A stretch of 64,000 nt of DNA from Agromyces sp. G08B096 (GCF_040267705.1 NZ_CP158374.1:1798001-1862000); one strand, 5' to 3'; shown: positions 11,281-23,978, counted from the stretch's first letter. Numbers and translations: made by a program. The notes: generated by a model from the letters alone, not told the origin.

Positions 11281-14200
11281 TCAGACGCTGGGTTCGCGCC
11301 TCGGCTCGACGCCGTAGAACCCGCGCTCGAAGACGGCCCGCGCCCGACGTGTCGCGGCGAGGTAGTCGTGCTCGAGCGTGCTCGCTGAGCCCGGCGGGTA
11401 GCCCATGATGCGAGCGATGCCCTCGAGCTGTGCGCGGTCGACGGGCAGCACATCGGTCGTCTTGTCGAGCCACAGCGTCAGGGCCGATCTCGCCCGGGAG
11501 GCGATGATCCACGCGGCCCGCAGCGTCTCGGCGTCGGCCGCGTCGACGAGCCCGGCGGCGACCGCGGTCGCCAGGGCGTCGAGGGTGGACGTGGTGCGGA
11601 GGTCGGGTACACGCGCGGCGTGCTGGAGCTGGACGAGCTGGATGAACCACTCGACGTCGGAGAGCGAGCCCCGGCCGAGTTTCAGATGGCGGGCGGGGTC
11701 GGCACCCTGCGGGAGGCGCTCGTTCTCGACGCGCGCCTTGATGCGCTTGACCTCTCGGACGTCGCGCTCGGAGATCGCCGCGGGGTACCGGACGGTGTCG
11801 GCGAGCTCCATGAAGTCGGCGATGAGCGGGGCATCCCCCGCCACCCCGCGCGCCCGCAGCAGGGCCTGCGCCTCCCAGGTGAGCGACCAGCGGGCGTAGT
11901 AGGCGCGGTACGCGTCCAAGGAACGGGCCACGACGCCGTTCCGCCCTTCCGGACGGAGGTCGGCGTCGAGCTCGAACGGGAGCCGCGCGTCCTCCGAGAG
12001 GCGGTTGAGCTCGGCCACGATGCGGAGCGCTCGCGAATGCGCGGCATCCGGCTCGGCGCCCGCCGGACGGTACACGTAGATGATGTCCGCATCGGACCCG
12101 AGGCCGAGCTCGCGTCCGCCGAACCGGCCCATGGCGATGACGGCGAAGTCGATGCCGTCGGGCTCGGGTCCACGGATCGCGGACACGAGAGCGGCGAGGT
12201 GGTTCTCCACGACATCGCTCAGCCCGTGCCCGAGCTCCTCGACGGTGCACACGTCCAGGAGACCCGCGAGCGCCAGGCGCAGCACCTCCCGCCGACGCAT
12301 CGCACGGAGCACCTTGGCTGCGGCATCCGGGGCCGTGTGCCGCGCGAGCACGGCGCGCGCCTCCTCCCGGAGGGATGCGAGCGAGCGCGGGCGGAGCTCG
12401 TCGACATCCTCGAGCCAGGCGACGGACTCGGGCGCACGCTCCAGGAGCTCCCCAGCGAATCGTGATCCCGAGAGCACCCGCGTGAGCCGCATCGCCGCAT
12501 CCGACGAATCGCGCAGCAGCCGCAGGTACCAGTGCGTCGTTCCGAGTTCGTCGCTCAGCCGGCGGAAGGCGAGCAGGCCGTAGTCGGGGTCGGCGCCCTC
12601 GGCGAACCACGAGATGAGCACCGGCATGAGGTGGCGCTGGATCGTCGCACGCCGGCTCACGCCCGCGGTGAGCGCACCGATGTGCGCCAGCGCGCCGCGC
12701 GGGTCGCTGAAGCCGATCGCGGCCAGCCGGGCCTCGGCCTGCTCGCTGGTGAGCTCGAGGCCCTCGGCAGGCAGCGCCGCGACCGCGGAGAGCAACGGCC
12801 GATAGAAGAGGCGCTCGTGCAGTCCGCGCACACGCTGCCGCACCCCGAGCCACGTCGCCGTGAGCTCCCGCGCGTCGCGGCCGAGGCCAGCGGCCCGCGC
12901 GAGGACCCGACGGTCGGCATCGGAGGTGGGCATGAGATGGGTGCGCCGGAGTCGCGAGAGCTGCAGGCGGTGCTCCAGGACACGCAGCGTGCGGTAGTCC
13001 CGGCTGAACTCGGCGGCCTCCTCACGGCCGACGTAGCCGGCCGCGGCGAGGGCGGCGAGGGCGGGCAGCGTGCCGCCCTGGCGGATCGATTCGTCGGATG
13101 CCCCGTGCACCAGCTGCAGCAGCTGGACGGTGAACTCGATGTCTCGCAGGCCTCCCGGGCCGAGCTTGAGCTGCAGGTCGACCTCGTCAGCCGGGATGTG
13201 CTCGGTCACGCGTTCGCGCATGCGCTGCACGGACTCCACGAACCCCTCGCGCGACGAGCTGGTCCACACCTTCGGCCCCACGGCCGCGGCGTAGCGATCC
13301 CCGAGGTCGCGATCGCCCGCGAGCGGCCGCGCCTTGAGCAGCGCCTGGAACTCCCAGCTCTTCGCCCAGCGGTCGTAGTACTGCACGTGCGAGTCGAGCG
13401 TGCGCACCAGCGCGCCATCCTTGCCCTCGGGGCGCAGGTTCGGGTCGACCTCCCAGAGCGGAGGCTCGATGCCGGGTTCGCCGATCGCGCGTTGCACGAG
13501 CATCGCGAGCCGGGTCGCGATCTCGATCGCGCGGCCGGTCGCCACGGTCTCCTCGTCGGCGGACTCGCCGACGTAGATCACGTCGACGTCGCTGACATAG
13601 TTGAGCTCGCGCGCGCCGGCTTTGCCCATGCCGATGATCGCGAGGCGCGTCGCCGCGACCTCGGCGGCGGGATAGCGGCCGGGCGCCGGAGCGTCGCCGT
13701 CCTCGCGCGAGACCACGGCGCGCGCCAGCGAGAGCGCGGCGTCGAGCGTCGCACCGGCAAGGTCCGCGAGTCCGGCCGCGACCGTGTCGACCGCCTCGAT
13801 GGCGCTCGGACGTGTGAGATCCCACACCGCGAGCCGGGCCAGCAGCCGGCGGTACCGAACACGCAGCGCCCGCGACTCGCGATCGAAGTCGACCCCGCTG
13901 CCCGAGGCGACCGCCCCGGCGAGACGAACGGATGCCTCCCGCTGCGCGGCCGGAGGTTCGGGCTCGGCGGCGAGCAGTGCCAGCTCGGCGGGGTTGCGCT
14001 CGAAGAAATCGGCGAGACCTCTGGAAGCGCCGAGCACCCGTGCCAGTCGGTCGGCGGCGGCCGGGTCGGCGAGCAGGCGGTCGGTCTCCCCCGGCGCCCG
14101 GTCGCGGAGACGTCGCGCGGCGACGACCGCGGCGTCGGGGTCCGCTGCTCCCGCGAACGCGGCGGCGAGTTCGTCGGCCGCGACGCCCGTCGCCGACGCG

Positions 14201-14286
14201 AGCTCGCGGATGTGTTCCGCCGCACGGCCGAGGTCGTCGAACCCCGCGCGCGCGAGCGCGCCGAGGATGCTGGCCTGGCGCGACAT
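11281..14286 (-). CDS. glnE: Bifunctional glutamine synthetase adenylyltransferase/adenylyl-removing enzyme
   Basis: About 1001 residues with two nucleotidyltransferase-type domains in tandem, each with an acidic metal motif: NYVSDVDVIYVGES in the N-terminal (deadenylylating) half and GLGSDADIIYVYRP in the C-terminal (adenylylating) half. Each is followed by a conserved DLRPEGKDG or DLRPEGRNG element and a helical GlnE domain. It adds or removes AMP on the Tyr of GlnA1. The ATG at 14286 gives the usual length and MSRQASILGAL. It follows glnA2 by 11 bases in the same operon, as in M. tuberculosis Rv2222c-Rv2221c. Confidence 0.95.
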   Translation of the reverse strand: MSRQASILGALARAGFDDLGRAAEHIRELASATGVAADELAAAFAGAADPDAAVVAARRLRDRAPGETDRLLADPAAADRLARVLGASRGLADFFERNPAELALLAAEPEPPAAQREASVRLAGAVASGSGVDFDRESRALRVRYRRLLARLAVWDLTRPSAIEAVDTVAAGLADLAGATLDAALSLARAVVSREDGDAPAPGRYPAAEVAATRLAIIGMGKAGARELNYVSDVDVIYVGESADEETVATGRAIEIATRLAMLVQRAIGEPGIEPPLWEVDPNLRPEGKDGALVRTLDSHVQYYDRWAKSWEFQALLKARPLAGDRDLGDRYAAAVGPKVWTSSSREGFVESVQRMRERVTEHIPADEVDLQLKLGPGGLRDIEFTVQLLQLVHGASDESIRQGGTLPALAALAAAGYVGREEAAEFSRDYRTLRVLEHRLQLSRLRRTHLMPTSDADRRVLARAAGLGRDARELTATWLGVRQRVRGLHERLFYRPLLSAVAALPAEGLELTSEQAEARLAAIGFSDPRGALAHIGALTAGVSRRATIQRHLMPVLISWFAEGADPDYGLLAFRRLSDELGTTHWYLRLLRDSSDAAMRLTRVLSGSRFAGELLERAPESVAWLEDVDELRPRSLASLREEARAVLARHTAPDAAAKVLRAMRRREVLRLALAGLLDVCTVEELGHGLSDVVENHLAALVSAIRGPEPDGIDFAVIAMGRFGGRELGLGSDADIIYVYRPAGAEPDAAHSRALRIVAELNRLSEDARLPFELDADLRPEGRNGVVARSLDAYRAYYARWSLTWEAQALLRARGVAGDAPLIADFMELADTVRYPAAISERDVREVKRIKARVENERLPQGADPARHLKLGRGSLSDVEWFIQLVQLQHAARVPDLRTTSTLDALATAVAAGLVDAADAETLRAAWIIASRARSALTLWLDKTTDVLPVDRAQLEGIARIMGYPPGSASTLEHDYLAATRRARAVFERGFYGVEPRREPSV

Positions 14287-14297
14287 CCCTCGACGGC

Positions 14298-15635
14298 CTA
14301 CAGGATCTCGAGGTTGCGCTGCAGCTCGAAGGGCGTCACCTGGGCACGGTAGTCGCGCCACTCGGCCCGCTTGTTGGCGAGCACGAAGCTGAAGACCTCT
14401 TCGCCGAGCGTCTCGGCGACGAGCTCGGACTCCTCCATGTATTCGATCGCGTGGTCGAGGCTCGCGGGCAGCGGGTCGTAGCCGAGGGCTCGGCGCTCGC
14501 TGTCGCTCAGCGTCCAGACGTTGTCCTCTGCCTCGGGCGGGAGCTCGTAGCCCTCCTCGATGCCCTTCATGCCCGCCGCGAGCAGCAGCGAGAACGCGAG
14601 ATACGGGTTCGCGGCCGAGTCGATGGCCCGGTACTCGACCCGTGCGCTCTGGCCCTTGTTCGGCTTGTAGAGCGGCACGCGCACGAGCGCGGAGCGGTTG
14701 TTGTGGCCCCAGCAGATGAAGCTCGGCGCCTCGCCGCCGCCCCACAGCCGCTTGTAGGAGTTGACGAACTGGTTCGTCACGGCCGAGATCTCGTTGGCGT
14801 GCCGCAGCAGGCCGGCGATGAACTGGCGGCCGATCTTGGAGAGCTGGTACTGCGCGCCCGGCTCGTAGAAGGCGTTGGCGTCGCCTTCGAACAGCGACAG
14901 GTGGGTGTGCATGCCGCTGCCCGGGTGCTCGGAGAAGGGCTTCGGCATGAACGTCGCGTAGACGCCCTGCTCGATGGCCACCTCCTTGATGACCGTGCGG
15001 AACGTCATGATGTTGTCGGCCGTCGTCAGCGCGTCGGCGTAGCGCAGATCGATCTCGTTCTGGCCGGGACCCGCCTCGTGGTGGCTGAACTCGACCGAGA
15101 TGCCGAGGTCTTCGAGCATGCGCACCGAGCGCCGGCGGAAGTCGTGCGCGGTGCCGCCGGGCACGTTGTCGAAGTACCCGGCGGAGTCGACGGGCGTCGG
15201 TCCCTCCTCGCCGTACTTCGACGACTTCAGCAGGTAGAACTCGATCTCGGGGTGGGTGTAGAACGTGAAGCCGCGGTCGGCCGCGCGGGCGAGCGTCCGC
15301 TTCAGCACGTTGCGCGGGTCGGAGACGGCCGGCTCGCCGTCGGGCGTGGTGATGTCGCAGAACATCCGCCCGGTCGGGTCGACGTCGCCGCGCCACGGCA
15401 GCGTCTGGAACGTCGTGGGATCGGGGAACGCCAGCAGGTCGGACTCGTAGGTGCGACTGAGCCCCTCGATTGCGGAGCCGTCGAAGCCGATGCCCTCGCT
15501 GAAGGCCCCTTCCACCTCCGCCGGCGCGATCGCGACGGATTTCAGCGTGCCCACCACGTCGGTGAACCACAGCCTGACGAACTTGACTCCTCGTTCTTCG
15601 ATGGTCCGGAGAACGAAGTCGCGCTGCTTATCCAT
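14298..15635 (-). CDS. glnA2: Glutamine synthetase family protein (GlnA2-like)
   Basis: A 445-residue glutamine synthetase paralogue. It has the GS core ([60 protein letters not shown]). It lacks the NLYELP adenylylation Tyr: the equivalent stretch reads [13 protein letters not shown]. It is therefore unlikely to be a GlnE target, although glnE is the next gene in its operon. The ATG at 15635 is preceded by GGAAGGG; an in-frame GTG at 15641 is possible. GlnA2-type enzymes form glutamine or, in some actinomycetes, gamma-glutamyl amines; which applies here cannot be decided from sequence. Confidence 0.9.
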   Translation of the reverse strand: MDKQRDFVLRTIEERGVKFVRLWFTDVVGTLKSVAIAPAEVEGAFSEGIGFDGSAIEGLSRTYESDLLAFPDPTTFQTLPWRGDVDPTGRMFCDITTPDGEPAVSDPRNVLKRTLARAADRGFTFYTHPEIEFYLLKSSKYGEEGPTPVDSAGYFDNVPGGTAHDFRRRSVRMLEDLGISVEFSHHEAGPGQNEIDLRYADALTTADNIMTFRTVIKEVAIEQGVYATFMPKPFSEHPGSGMHTHLSLFEGDANAFYEPGAQYQLSKIGRQFIAGLLRHANEISAVTNQFVNSYKRLWGGGEAPSFICWGHNNRSALVRVPLYKPNKGQSARVEYRAIDSAANPYLAFSLLLAAGMKGIEEGYELPPEAEDNVWTLSDSERRALGYDPLPASLDHAIEYMEESELVAETLGEEVFSFVLANKRAEWRDYRAQVTPFELQRNLEIL

Positions 15636-15711
15636 CCACACCCTTCCTCGCTCGTTTCAGCGTAGTGGCTGCGCGGGCGGAGCCGGATGCGCCGTATGCG
15701 AGACTGTCGCC

Positions 15712-16599
15712 ATGCCAGAGCAGCCGAACGCCGACGCATCCACGACCGCCGCAGGGCAGGTCGAGCAGAACCCGTACGGCGGTGCCTCTGCGGGCGGCGG
15801 GCCGAAGCGCGTCCGCACCCGGCACTTCCAGAACGCCAAGCGCGAAGGCATCAAGATCACCGGCCTCACCAGCTACGACCAGCTGACGGCGCGGATCTTC
15901 GACGAGGCGGGCATCGACTTCCTCCTCGTCGGCGACTCTGCGGGCAACAACGTGCTCGGCTACGACACGACGCTCCCGGTCACGGTCGACGACCTGATCC
16001 CCCTCGCCCGCGCCGTCGCCGGTGCCGTGAAGCGCGCGTTCGTCGTCGCCGACATGCCCTTCGGCTCCTACGAGAACGGCCCCGAGGAGGCGCTGCACAC
16101 GGCCGTGCGGTTCATGAAGGAGACGGGGGCCCACGCGGTCAAGCTCGAGGGCGGCGAACGCAGCCGCGAGCAGATCCACCGCATCGTGCAGGCGGGCATC
16201 CCCGTCATGGCGCACATCGGCTTCACCCCGCAGAGCGAGCACGGCCTCGGCGGCCACCTCATCCAGGGCCGCGGCGAAGGACTCGCGCAGCTCATCGCCG
16301 ACGCGCTCGCCGTGCAGGAGGCGGGCGCCTTCGCGGTCGTGCTCGAGATGGTCCCGGCCGATGCGGCGCGCCAGGTCACCGAGCGGCTCGACATCCCGAC
16401 GATCAGCGTCGGAGCCGGCCCGCACACCGACGGGCAGCTCCTCGTGTGGACCGATTGGGCCGGCCTCACCACGGGGCGCATCCCCAAGTTCGTGAAGCAG
16501 TACGCCGACCTCGCCGGCATCCTGAGCGGTGCCGCGCGCGAGTGGGTGTCCGACGTCGCCGCCGGAACCTACCCGGGCCCCGAGCACTCGTACGAGTGA
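15712..16599 (+). CDS. panB: 3-methyl-2-oxobutanoate hydroxymethyltransferase
   Basis: A 295-residue TIM-barrel enzyme making ketopantoate from 2-oxoisovalerate and methylene-tetrahydrofolate, the first committed step of pantothenate and CoA synthesis. Motifs: [31 protein letters not shown] (Mg ligands), [18 protein letters not shown], and [13 protein letters not shown]. The N-terminal 35 residues ([10 protein letters not shown] and a Gly-rich stretch) are an unconserved extension, common in Actinobacteria. It is divergent from glnA2 with about 76 bases between start codons. Confidence 0.95.
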   Translation: MPEQPNADASTTAAGQVEQNPYGGASAGGGPKRVRTRHFQNAKREGIKITGLTSYDQLTARIFDEAGIDFLLVGDSAGNNVLGYDTTLPVTVDDLIPLARAVAGAVKRAFVVADMPFGSYENGPEEALHTAVRFMKETGAHAVKLEGGERSREQIHRIVQAGIPVMAHIGFTPQSEHGLGGHLIQGRGEGLAQLIADALAVQEAGAFAVVLEMVPADAARQVTERLDIPTISVGAGPHTDGQLLVWTDWAGLTTGRIPKFVKQYADLAGILSGAAREWVSDVAAGTYPGPEHSYE

Positions 16600-16636
16600 G
16601 CGCGGCCGGCGCGACGGTCGGCCTGCGCGACGGAGG

Positions 16637-16822
16637 TCAGTCCTCCGCCGCGTCCTCCTCAGCCCACTTCGCGCTGTTCGCGCGGAGGATCTCCAGCGCC
16701 TTCTCGGCCTCGGCGCGCGTCTCGAAGGGTCCGACGCGGTCGGCCGACGGCGACTCGAAGCCGTGCTCGACCTCGCCGGTGCGGAGGTTGTACCAGTACA
16801 TGTGCTCGAGATCCTCGGCCAT
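16637..16822 (-). CDS. Small SPOR-like conserved protein
   Basis: A 61-residue acidic protein, MAEDLEHMYWYNLRTGEVEHG at the start, then DRVGPFETRAEAEKALEILRAN. The segment VGPFETRAEAEKAL resembles the SPOR-domain strand-helix (GPF-x-T/S-x3-A-x2-A-L), although SPOR domains normally sit on secreted or membrane proteins and no signal is present here. Function unknown. It is convergent with panB and divergent from ppgK. Confidence 0.8.
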   Translation of the reverse strand: MAEDLEHMYWYNLRTGEVEHGFESPSADRVGPFETRAEAEKALEILRANSAKWAEEDAAED

Positions 16823-16898
16823 GGGCCGATCCTACGCCCGGCCAGTGCGCGCCGCCGTGAGCGGCTCGGCACGGCGCGGGGTCGCGCAGCCGTGACGG

Positions 16899-16904
16899 TA
16901 GATT
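16899..16904 (+). promoter_or_regulatory. Leaderless-type -10 element of ppgK
   Basis: TAGATT ends 6 bases before the ATG at 16911 and no ribosome-binding site fits between them. Transcription start is inferred. Confidence 0.45.
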
Positions 16905-16910
16905 TGCCTC

Positions 16911-17669
16911 ATGGCGACAACCCATGCGATCGGCATCGACATCGGCGGCACGGGCATCAAGGGCGCGATCGTCGATCTCGCGACCGGTGAGCTCGTCTCG
17001 GACCGGCGCAAGGTCGCCACGCCCGAGGGCGGACGCCCCGCCGACATCCTCGACGCGACGGTCGACCTCCTCGCCGAGCTCGACGACGCCGACTCCGAGG
17101 CGCCGCGACTGCCCGTCGGCGTCTGCTTCCCCGCTGTCGTCAAGCGCGGGCTGACGCTGTCGGCTGCGAACATCTCCAAAGAGTGGATCGGGCTGCCCGC
17201 CGAGCAGAAGTTCGAAGAGGAACTCGGTCGTGACATCCACTTCATCAACGATGCGGATGCCGCCGGCGTGGCCGAGCTGCGCTACGGCGCCGCCGTCGGC
17301 ACCGAGGGGCTCGTGATCCTCACCACGCTCGGCACCGGCATCGGCAGCGCGTTCATCTACGACGGGGTCCTCGTACCGAACTCCGAGCTCGGTCACTTGG
17401 AGATCGACGGCCACGACGCCGAGGATCGCGCCGCGTACTCCGCGATGGAGCGCGAGGAGCTGTCGTGGACCGACTGGGCGAAGCGACTCGACCGGTACTA
17501 CCAGGTCGTCGAAGCGCTGTTCTCCCCCGACCTGTTCATCGTGGGCGGCGGGGTCTCCAAGCATCACGAGCAGTTCCTGCCCCTGCTGCAGATCGACACG
17601 CCCATCGTGCCCGCCGTGCATCGCAACAACGCCGGCATCCTCGGTGCGGCGTCGCTCGCGAGCGAGTGA
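16911..17669 (+). CDS. ppgK: Polyphosphate glucokinase (ROK family)
   Basis: A 252-residue ROK-family kinase phosphorylating glucose with polyphosphate (often also ATP). Features: N-terminal phosphate loop GIDIGGTGIKGAIVD, the substrate-binding segment FINDADAAGVAELRYG with the catalytic Asp, and ILTTLGTGIGSAFIYDG. It lacks the ROK zinc-finger cysteines, as polyphosphate glucokinases do, and has their usual length. It has its own leaderless-type promoter. Confidence 0.93.
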   Translation: MATTHAIGIDIGGTGIKGAIVDLATGELVSDRRKVATPEGGRPADILDATVDLLAELDDADSEAPRLPVGVCFPAVVKRGLTLSAANISKEWIGLPAEQKFEEELGRDIHFINDADAAGVAELRYGAAVGTEGLVILTTLGTGIGSAFIYDGVLVPNSELGHLEIDGHDAEDRAAYSAMEREELSWTDWAKRLDRYYQVVEALFSPDLFIVGGGVSKHHEQFLPLLQIDTPIVPAVHRNNAGILGAASLASE

Positions 17670-17688
17670 CGCCGACGAATCGGGGGTG

Positions 17689-18068
<380 letters not shown>

Positions 18069-18096
18069 CAGCGTCCAGTCTACCGGAGCGGGTTCG

Positions 18097-18834
18097 TCAG
18101 AGCCCGGACTCGTCGGTGCGGACCAGGATGCGGTCGCATTCCGGGCACTGCACGACGTCGTCGGGCGCGGCGCGGCGCACCGACTCCAGGTCGGAGCCGG
18201 TCAACGTGATCGTGCATCCGCCGCAGGTGCGGTGCTGCAGCAGCGCTGCGCCCACTCCGCCGCCGCGCACCCGGCGCTGTTCGTAGAACGCCAGGAGGGC
18301 CTCGGGGATGCCTCCCGCGACGGTCGCCCGATCGCGCTCGGCCTGGTCGCGCTCGGTCGTGAGGCCGGCAGCGGCCTCGTCGCGCTCCGCCTCGAGGCGG
18401 GAGATCTGCACCCCGATGGCGGCGCGCTCATCGTCGATGACGGTGACGGCCGACTGGGCGGCGTCGACCTTCTCCATGACAGCGAGCTCGGCGTCCTCGA
18501 GGTCGGACAGGCGCTTGCGGAGGGACGCGAGCTCGGACTCGAGTGCGCTGACGTCCTTCATCGAGGCCGTGTGGGTGAGCCGGTCGCCGTCGCGCGCGAT
18601 GCGGGCCTCGACCATCGCGACATCCGACTCGAGCCGGCCGAGCTCGGCCTTCGCGTCCTCCAGCACGCCCACGGCCTCGGCGCGCGAACGCCGGATGGCG
18701 TCGTCCTTCGCACCCAGGTCGGCGAGGGCCGCGGACTGCGGCAGCGCACCGAGGCGGTGCGCGAGCTGCGCGAGACGGGTGTCGATGGACTGCAGTCGCA
18801 GCAGTTCCTGCTGCTCGGCGGGCGTGGCCTTCAC
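18097..18834 (-). CDS. Coiled-coil protein with C4-type zinc ribbon
   Basis: A 245-residue protein with a long helical coiled coil over residues about 1-180 (heptads rich in Leu, Glu, Arg) and a C-terminal zinc ribbon with two cysteine pairs, CGGCTI and CPECDRI. This is the zf-RING_7/DUF164 architecture; the orthologue lies at Rv2229c in M. tuberculosis. Family members are proposed to bind nucleic acid or act as chaperones, without an agreed function. The GTG start at 18834 has AGGAG upstream. It directly follows the Nif3-like gene (28 bases), a pairing kept across Actinobacteria. Confidence 0.88.
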   Translation of the reverse strand: MKATPAEQQELLRLQSIDTRLAQLAHRLGALPQSAALADLGAKDDAIRRSRAEAVGVLEDAKAELGRLESDVAMVEARIARDGDRLTHTASMKDVSALESELASLRKRLSDLEDAELAVMEKVDAAQSAVTVIDDERAAIGVQISRLEAERDEAAAGLTTERDQAERDRATVAGGIPEALLAFYEQRRVRGGGVGAALLQHRTCGGCTITLTGSDLESVRRAAPDDVVQCPECDRILVRTDESGL

Positions 18835-18862
18835 GTGATGCTCCTGGGGATCGGGGTCTGGG

Positions 18863-19684
18863 TCACTGGACCACCTGGAAGTCCCAGGGGTCGGTGCGGA
18901 GCTCGCTCACGGCGATCTCGAGGTCGGGGTGGTCGGTGCGCAACTGCGCGGCGGCCCGGTCGAGCCAGAGCCACTCGCTGGCCCAGTGCGACACGTCGAT
19001 GAGCGCGGGCCCGGTGCCGAGCAGGGCCTGCTCGCGAGCCTCAGATGCCGGGTGATGCCGCAGGTCGGCGGTGATGTACACGTCGGCGGCGCGGACGGCC
19101 GGGTCGGCGAGCAGCGAGTCGCCCGCTCCCCCGCACACGGCGATCATCTGGACGTGGTCGTCGTACCCGCCGGAGACGCGGACTCCCGTCGCGGTCGGCG
19201 GCAGCACTTCGGCGAGCCGGCGCGCGAGCCGCCCGAGCGTGGTCGGCTCTGCGAGGCGCCCGACGCGTCCGAGCCCGTGGCCCGGCGTGGTCGAAGACGG
19301 CACGATGGGCGAGGCATCCGTCATGCCCAGCCGCTCCGCCAGCACCGCGGAGGTGCCGTCTTCGACGACATCGGCGTTGGTGTGGGCTGCCAGAAGTGCG
19401 CAGTCTGCACGGATGAGGCGTGCGATGAGCGCGCCCTTGTACCGGTCTTCGGCAACGCTCGTCACTCCGCGCAGCAGCAGAGGGTGGTGGGTGATGAGCA
19501 GGTCGGCGCCCGACTCGACCGCCTCGTCGACCGTGGCCTGCACCGCATCGACCGCGAGCAGCACCCGACGCACCGATGCAGCCGGATCGCCCGTGACGAG
19601 GCCCGGCGCATCCCACGCCTCGGCGCCCGCGACCGGCCAGCGTCGATCGATCGTCGTGAGGAGGTCGGCGAGCTGCACAGGCAC
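18863..19684 (-). CDS. Nif3-like dinuclear metal centre protein (DUF34)
   Basis: A 273-residue member of the Nif3/DUF34 family, hexameric proteins with a two-metal site. Ligand motifs are LLITHHPLLLRG (double His), AHTNADVV (His, Asp) and a C-terminal DVSHWASEW (His). Reported activities vary, including GTP cyclohydrolase I-like folding and metal insertion, so no specific reaction is assigned. The start is a GTG at 19684 (MPVQLADLL); a second in-frame GTG is two codons later. It heads the operon with the zinc-ribbon protein and lies next to tRNA-Val. Confidence 0.9.
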   Translation of the reverse strand: MPVQLADLLTTIDRRWPVAGAEAWDAPGLVTGDPAASVRRVLLAVDAVQATVDEAVESGADLLITHHPLLLRGVTSVAEDRYKGALIARLIRADCALLAAHTNADVVEDGTSAVLAERLGMTDASPIVPSSTTPGHGLGRVGRLAEPTTLGRLARRLAEVLPPTATGVRVSGGYDDHVQMIAVCGGAGDSLLADPAVRAADVYITADLRHHPASEAREQALLGTGPALIDVSHWASEWLWLDRAAAQLRTDHPDLEIAVSELRTDPWDFQVVQ

Positions 19685-19709
19685 CCGCCCAGCCTAGCGG
19701 GGAGGGAGG

Positions 19710-19782
19710 TGGGCCCTGCCGGGCTCGAACCGACGACATCCACGGTGTAAGCGTGGCGCTCTACCAACTGAGCTAAAGGCCC
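19710..19782 (-). tRNA. tRNA-Val (anticodon UAC)
   Basis: The 73-base reverse-strand sequence folds as a cloverleaf: acceptor GGGCCTT/AGGGCCC, D arm GCTC-AGTTGGTAG-AGCG, anticodon stem CCACG/CGTGG with loop CTTACAC (anticodon TAC), and T arm with TTCGAGC. CCA is not fully encoded. Confidence 0.96.
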
Positions 19783-19835
19783 CCGCGCCGGTGCGGCGCA
19801 CGCCCATGGTAACCGAGCACCCCTACGCTCATCGC

Positions 19836-20534
19836 ATGCAGCCGATGCAGCAGCATCCGAGCCGGAGCGCGCTCGCCGAGCACCGCTGGCCCGTCGTGAT
19901 CGCGCTGCTCGCCGCACTCGCGCTCTACGCGCTGCTGCCGAACGAGATCATCGGCCCGCAACGCTTCGTCGTCGTCTCGGTGGGCCTCGCCCTGCTCGTT
20001 CCCCTCGTCATCGCCAATCCGCACCGGCTCACCCGGCAGGCACCTTGGACCCGCGCCGTCTCAGTGGGGTTCGCGCTCCTGCTCGTGCTCACGAACCAGG
20101 TCACGCTCGTCCGGCTCATCCTCGAACTCGTGGGCGGTGGCCACGACGCCCCAGGGCTGCTGCTCGCGGCCCTGCAGGTGTGGACGGTCAACGTCATCGG
20201 CTTCACCGTGCTCTTCTGGGAACTCGACCGCGGCGGCCCGGTGTTGCGCACCATGGTCGCGCGGAGCGAACTGCCGCCCGCCGACCTGCGGTTCCCCCAG
20301 GACGAGGACGACGACGCCGTGGCGGAGGTCGCCGCGAGGTCGTCCGCGGTCCGCGACTGGACGCCCCGCTTCGTCGACTACTTCTACTCGACGCTTGCGA
20401 ACTCGATGGCGTTCAGCGCCACCGACGCCATGCCGTTGTCACCGCGCTTCAAACTGTTGATGTCGCTGCAGGCCTTCGGCGGGTTCCTGATCCTCGCGCT
20501 CGTGATCGCGAGATCCGTGAACATCCTGGCTTGA
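19836..20534 (+). CDS. Multi-pass membrane protein, function unknown
   Basis: About 232 residues with five hydrophobic segments: VVIALLAALALYALL, VVVSVGLALLVPLVIA, AVSVGFALLLVLTNQV, LLLAALQVWTVNVIGFTVLFW, and FGGFLILALVIARSVNILA. Before the last helix is the conserved-looking stretch DYFYSTLANSMAFSATDAMPLS, which recalls DUF1345-type or channel-like membrane proteins. I cannot assign a family with certainty. The ATG at 19836 is preceded by a TACGCT -10-like box and no clear RBS; an in-frame ATG at 19791 overlaps the tRNA promoter region and is less likely. Confidence 0.75.
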   Translation: MQPMQQHPSRSALAEHRWPVVIALLAALALYALLPNEIIGPQRFVVVSVGLALLVPLVIANPHRLTRQAPWTRAVSVGFALLLVLTNQVTLVRLILELVGGGHDAPGLLLAALQVWTVNVIGFTVLFWELDRGGPVLRTMVARSELPPADLRFPQDEDDDAVAEVAARSSAVRDWTPRFVDYFYSTLANSMAFSATDAMPLSPRFKLLMSLQAFGGFLILALVIARSVNILA

Positions 20535-20576
20535 TCGACCGACTCCGCAGCGCCCTTGCGCCCGTCCGCACCGGCC

Positions 20577-21056
20577 TCAGCCGCTCGCGAGGGTCGCGAG
20601 CGTCGCCTCGTAGGCCGCGAACGGCCGTGCGACCCCTGGGGGCGACGAGAACGACGATCGGATGACCCCACCCCGATCGATGCCGAACGTCGCGCGCGCC
20701 GCGTGCCCCGCGCCGTCGAGGAACGCGCCGTACGCCCGCGCGACCTCGCCGTGCGGCCAGAAGTCGGCCAGCAGCGGGAATTCGAACCCCTCGCGCTCGG
20801 CCCACGCGCGGAGCGCGTACTTCGAGTCGACGGAGACGGCGACGAGCTCGGCGCCGGCCCGTCCGAACTCCGACCGGCGGGCCTGGAGCTCCCCGAGTTC
20901 GCTGCGGCACGTGGCCGAGAAGGCGAACGGGAAGAAGACGAGCACGACCGCCTGGTTCCCGCGGAACTCCGCGAGCCGGACGGTGCGGCCGTGCTGATCC
21001 GGAAGGGCGAACTCCGGTGCGGCGGAGCCGTCGGCGAGCGTCATCCGGGGCTCCAT
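20577..21056 (-). CDS. Peroxiredoxin, AhpE-type
   Basis: A 159-residue thiol peroxidase of the AhpC/TSA fold. The active site reads FFPFAFSATCRSEL with peroxidatic Cys50, matching the AhpE pattern (FPLAFTGIC in M. tuberculosis). No further Cys is present, so it is a 1-Cys enzyme needing an external thiol. The catalytic Arg lies toward the C-terminus (HAARATFGID). The orthologue (Rv2238c) also lies shortly before aceE in M. tuberculosis. It is divergent from aceE. Confidence 0.9.
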   Translation of the reverse strand: MEPRMTLADGSAAPEFALPDQHGRTVRLAEFRGNQAVVLVFFPFAFSATCRSELGELQARRSEFGRAGAELVAVSVDSKYALRAWAEREGFEFPLLADFWPHGEVARAYGAFLDGAGHAARATFGIDRGGVIRSSFSSPPGVARPFAAYEATLATLASG

Positions 21057-21134
21057 TCCGTGTCGGCCGGTGCGGCGCCGCCCAGCCTATCCCCGCCCCG
21101 GGCGGCCCGTGGGCAGCGTCGGATGGTGCAGGCT

Positions 21135-21140
21135 TAGACT
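21135..21140 (+). promoter_or_regulatory. -10 element of aceE promoter
   Basis: TAGACT about 100 bases before the chosen aceE start. It implies a leader of roughly 90 bases. Sequence pattern only. Confidence 0.4.
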
Positions 21141-21239
21141 CACTAGGATGGCGTGGTGCCGTCCGACCGCAACCCGGTCGGCTTCGTCGTGCGCACGCAG
21201 TGTTCCGCAGGCAAGACCTGCAGAAGAGAGAGGTCGACT

Positions 21240-23966
<2,727 letters not shown>

Positions 23967-23978
23967 CGGACGACCGAC

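Noticed and set aside
20535..20576. Terminator between the membrane protein gene and the peroxiredoxin gene
   Set aside because: No stem of useful length could be found in this 42-base gap.
21153..21239. Earlier start of aceE at the GTG at 21153
   Set aside because: The added 29 residues are Cys/Arg-rich and unlike AceE; a good ribosome-binding site precedes the GTG at 21240.
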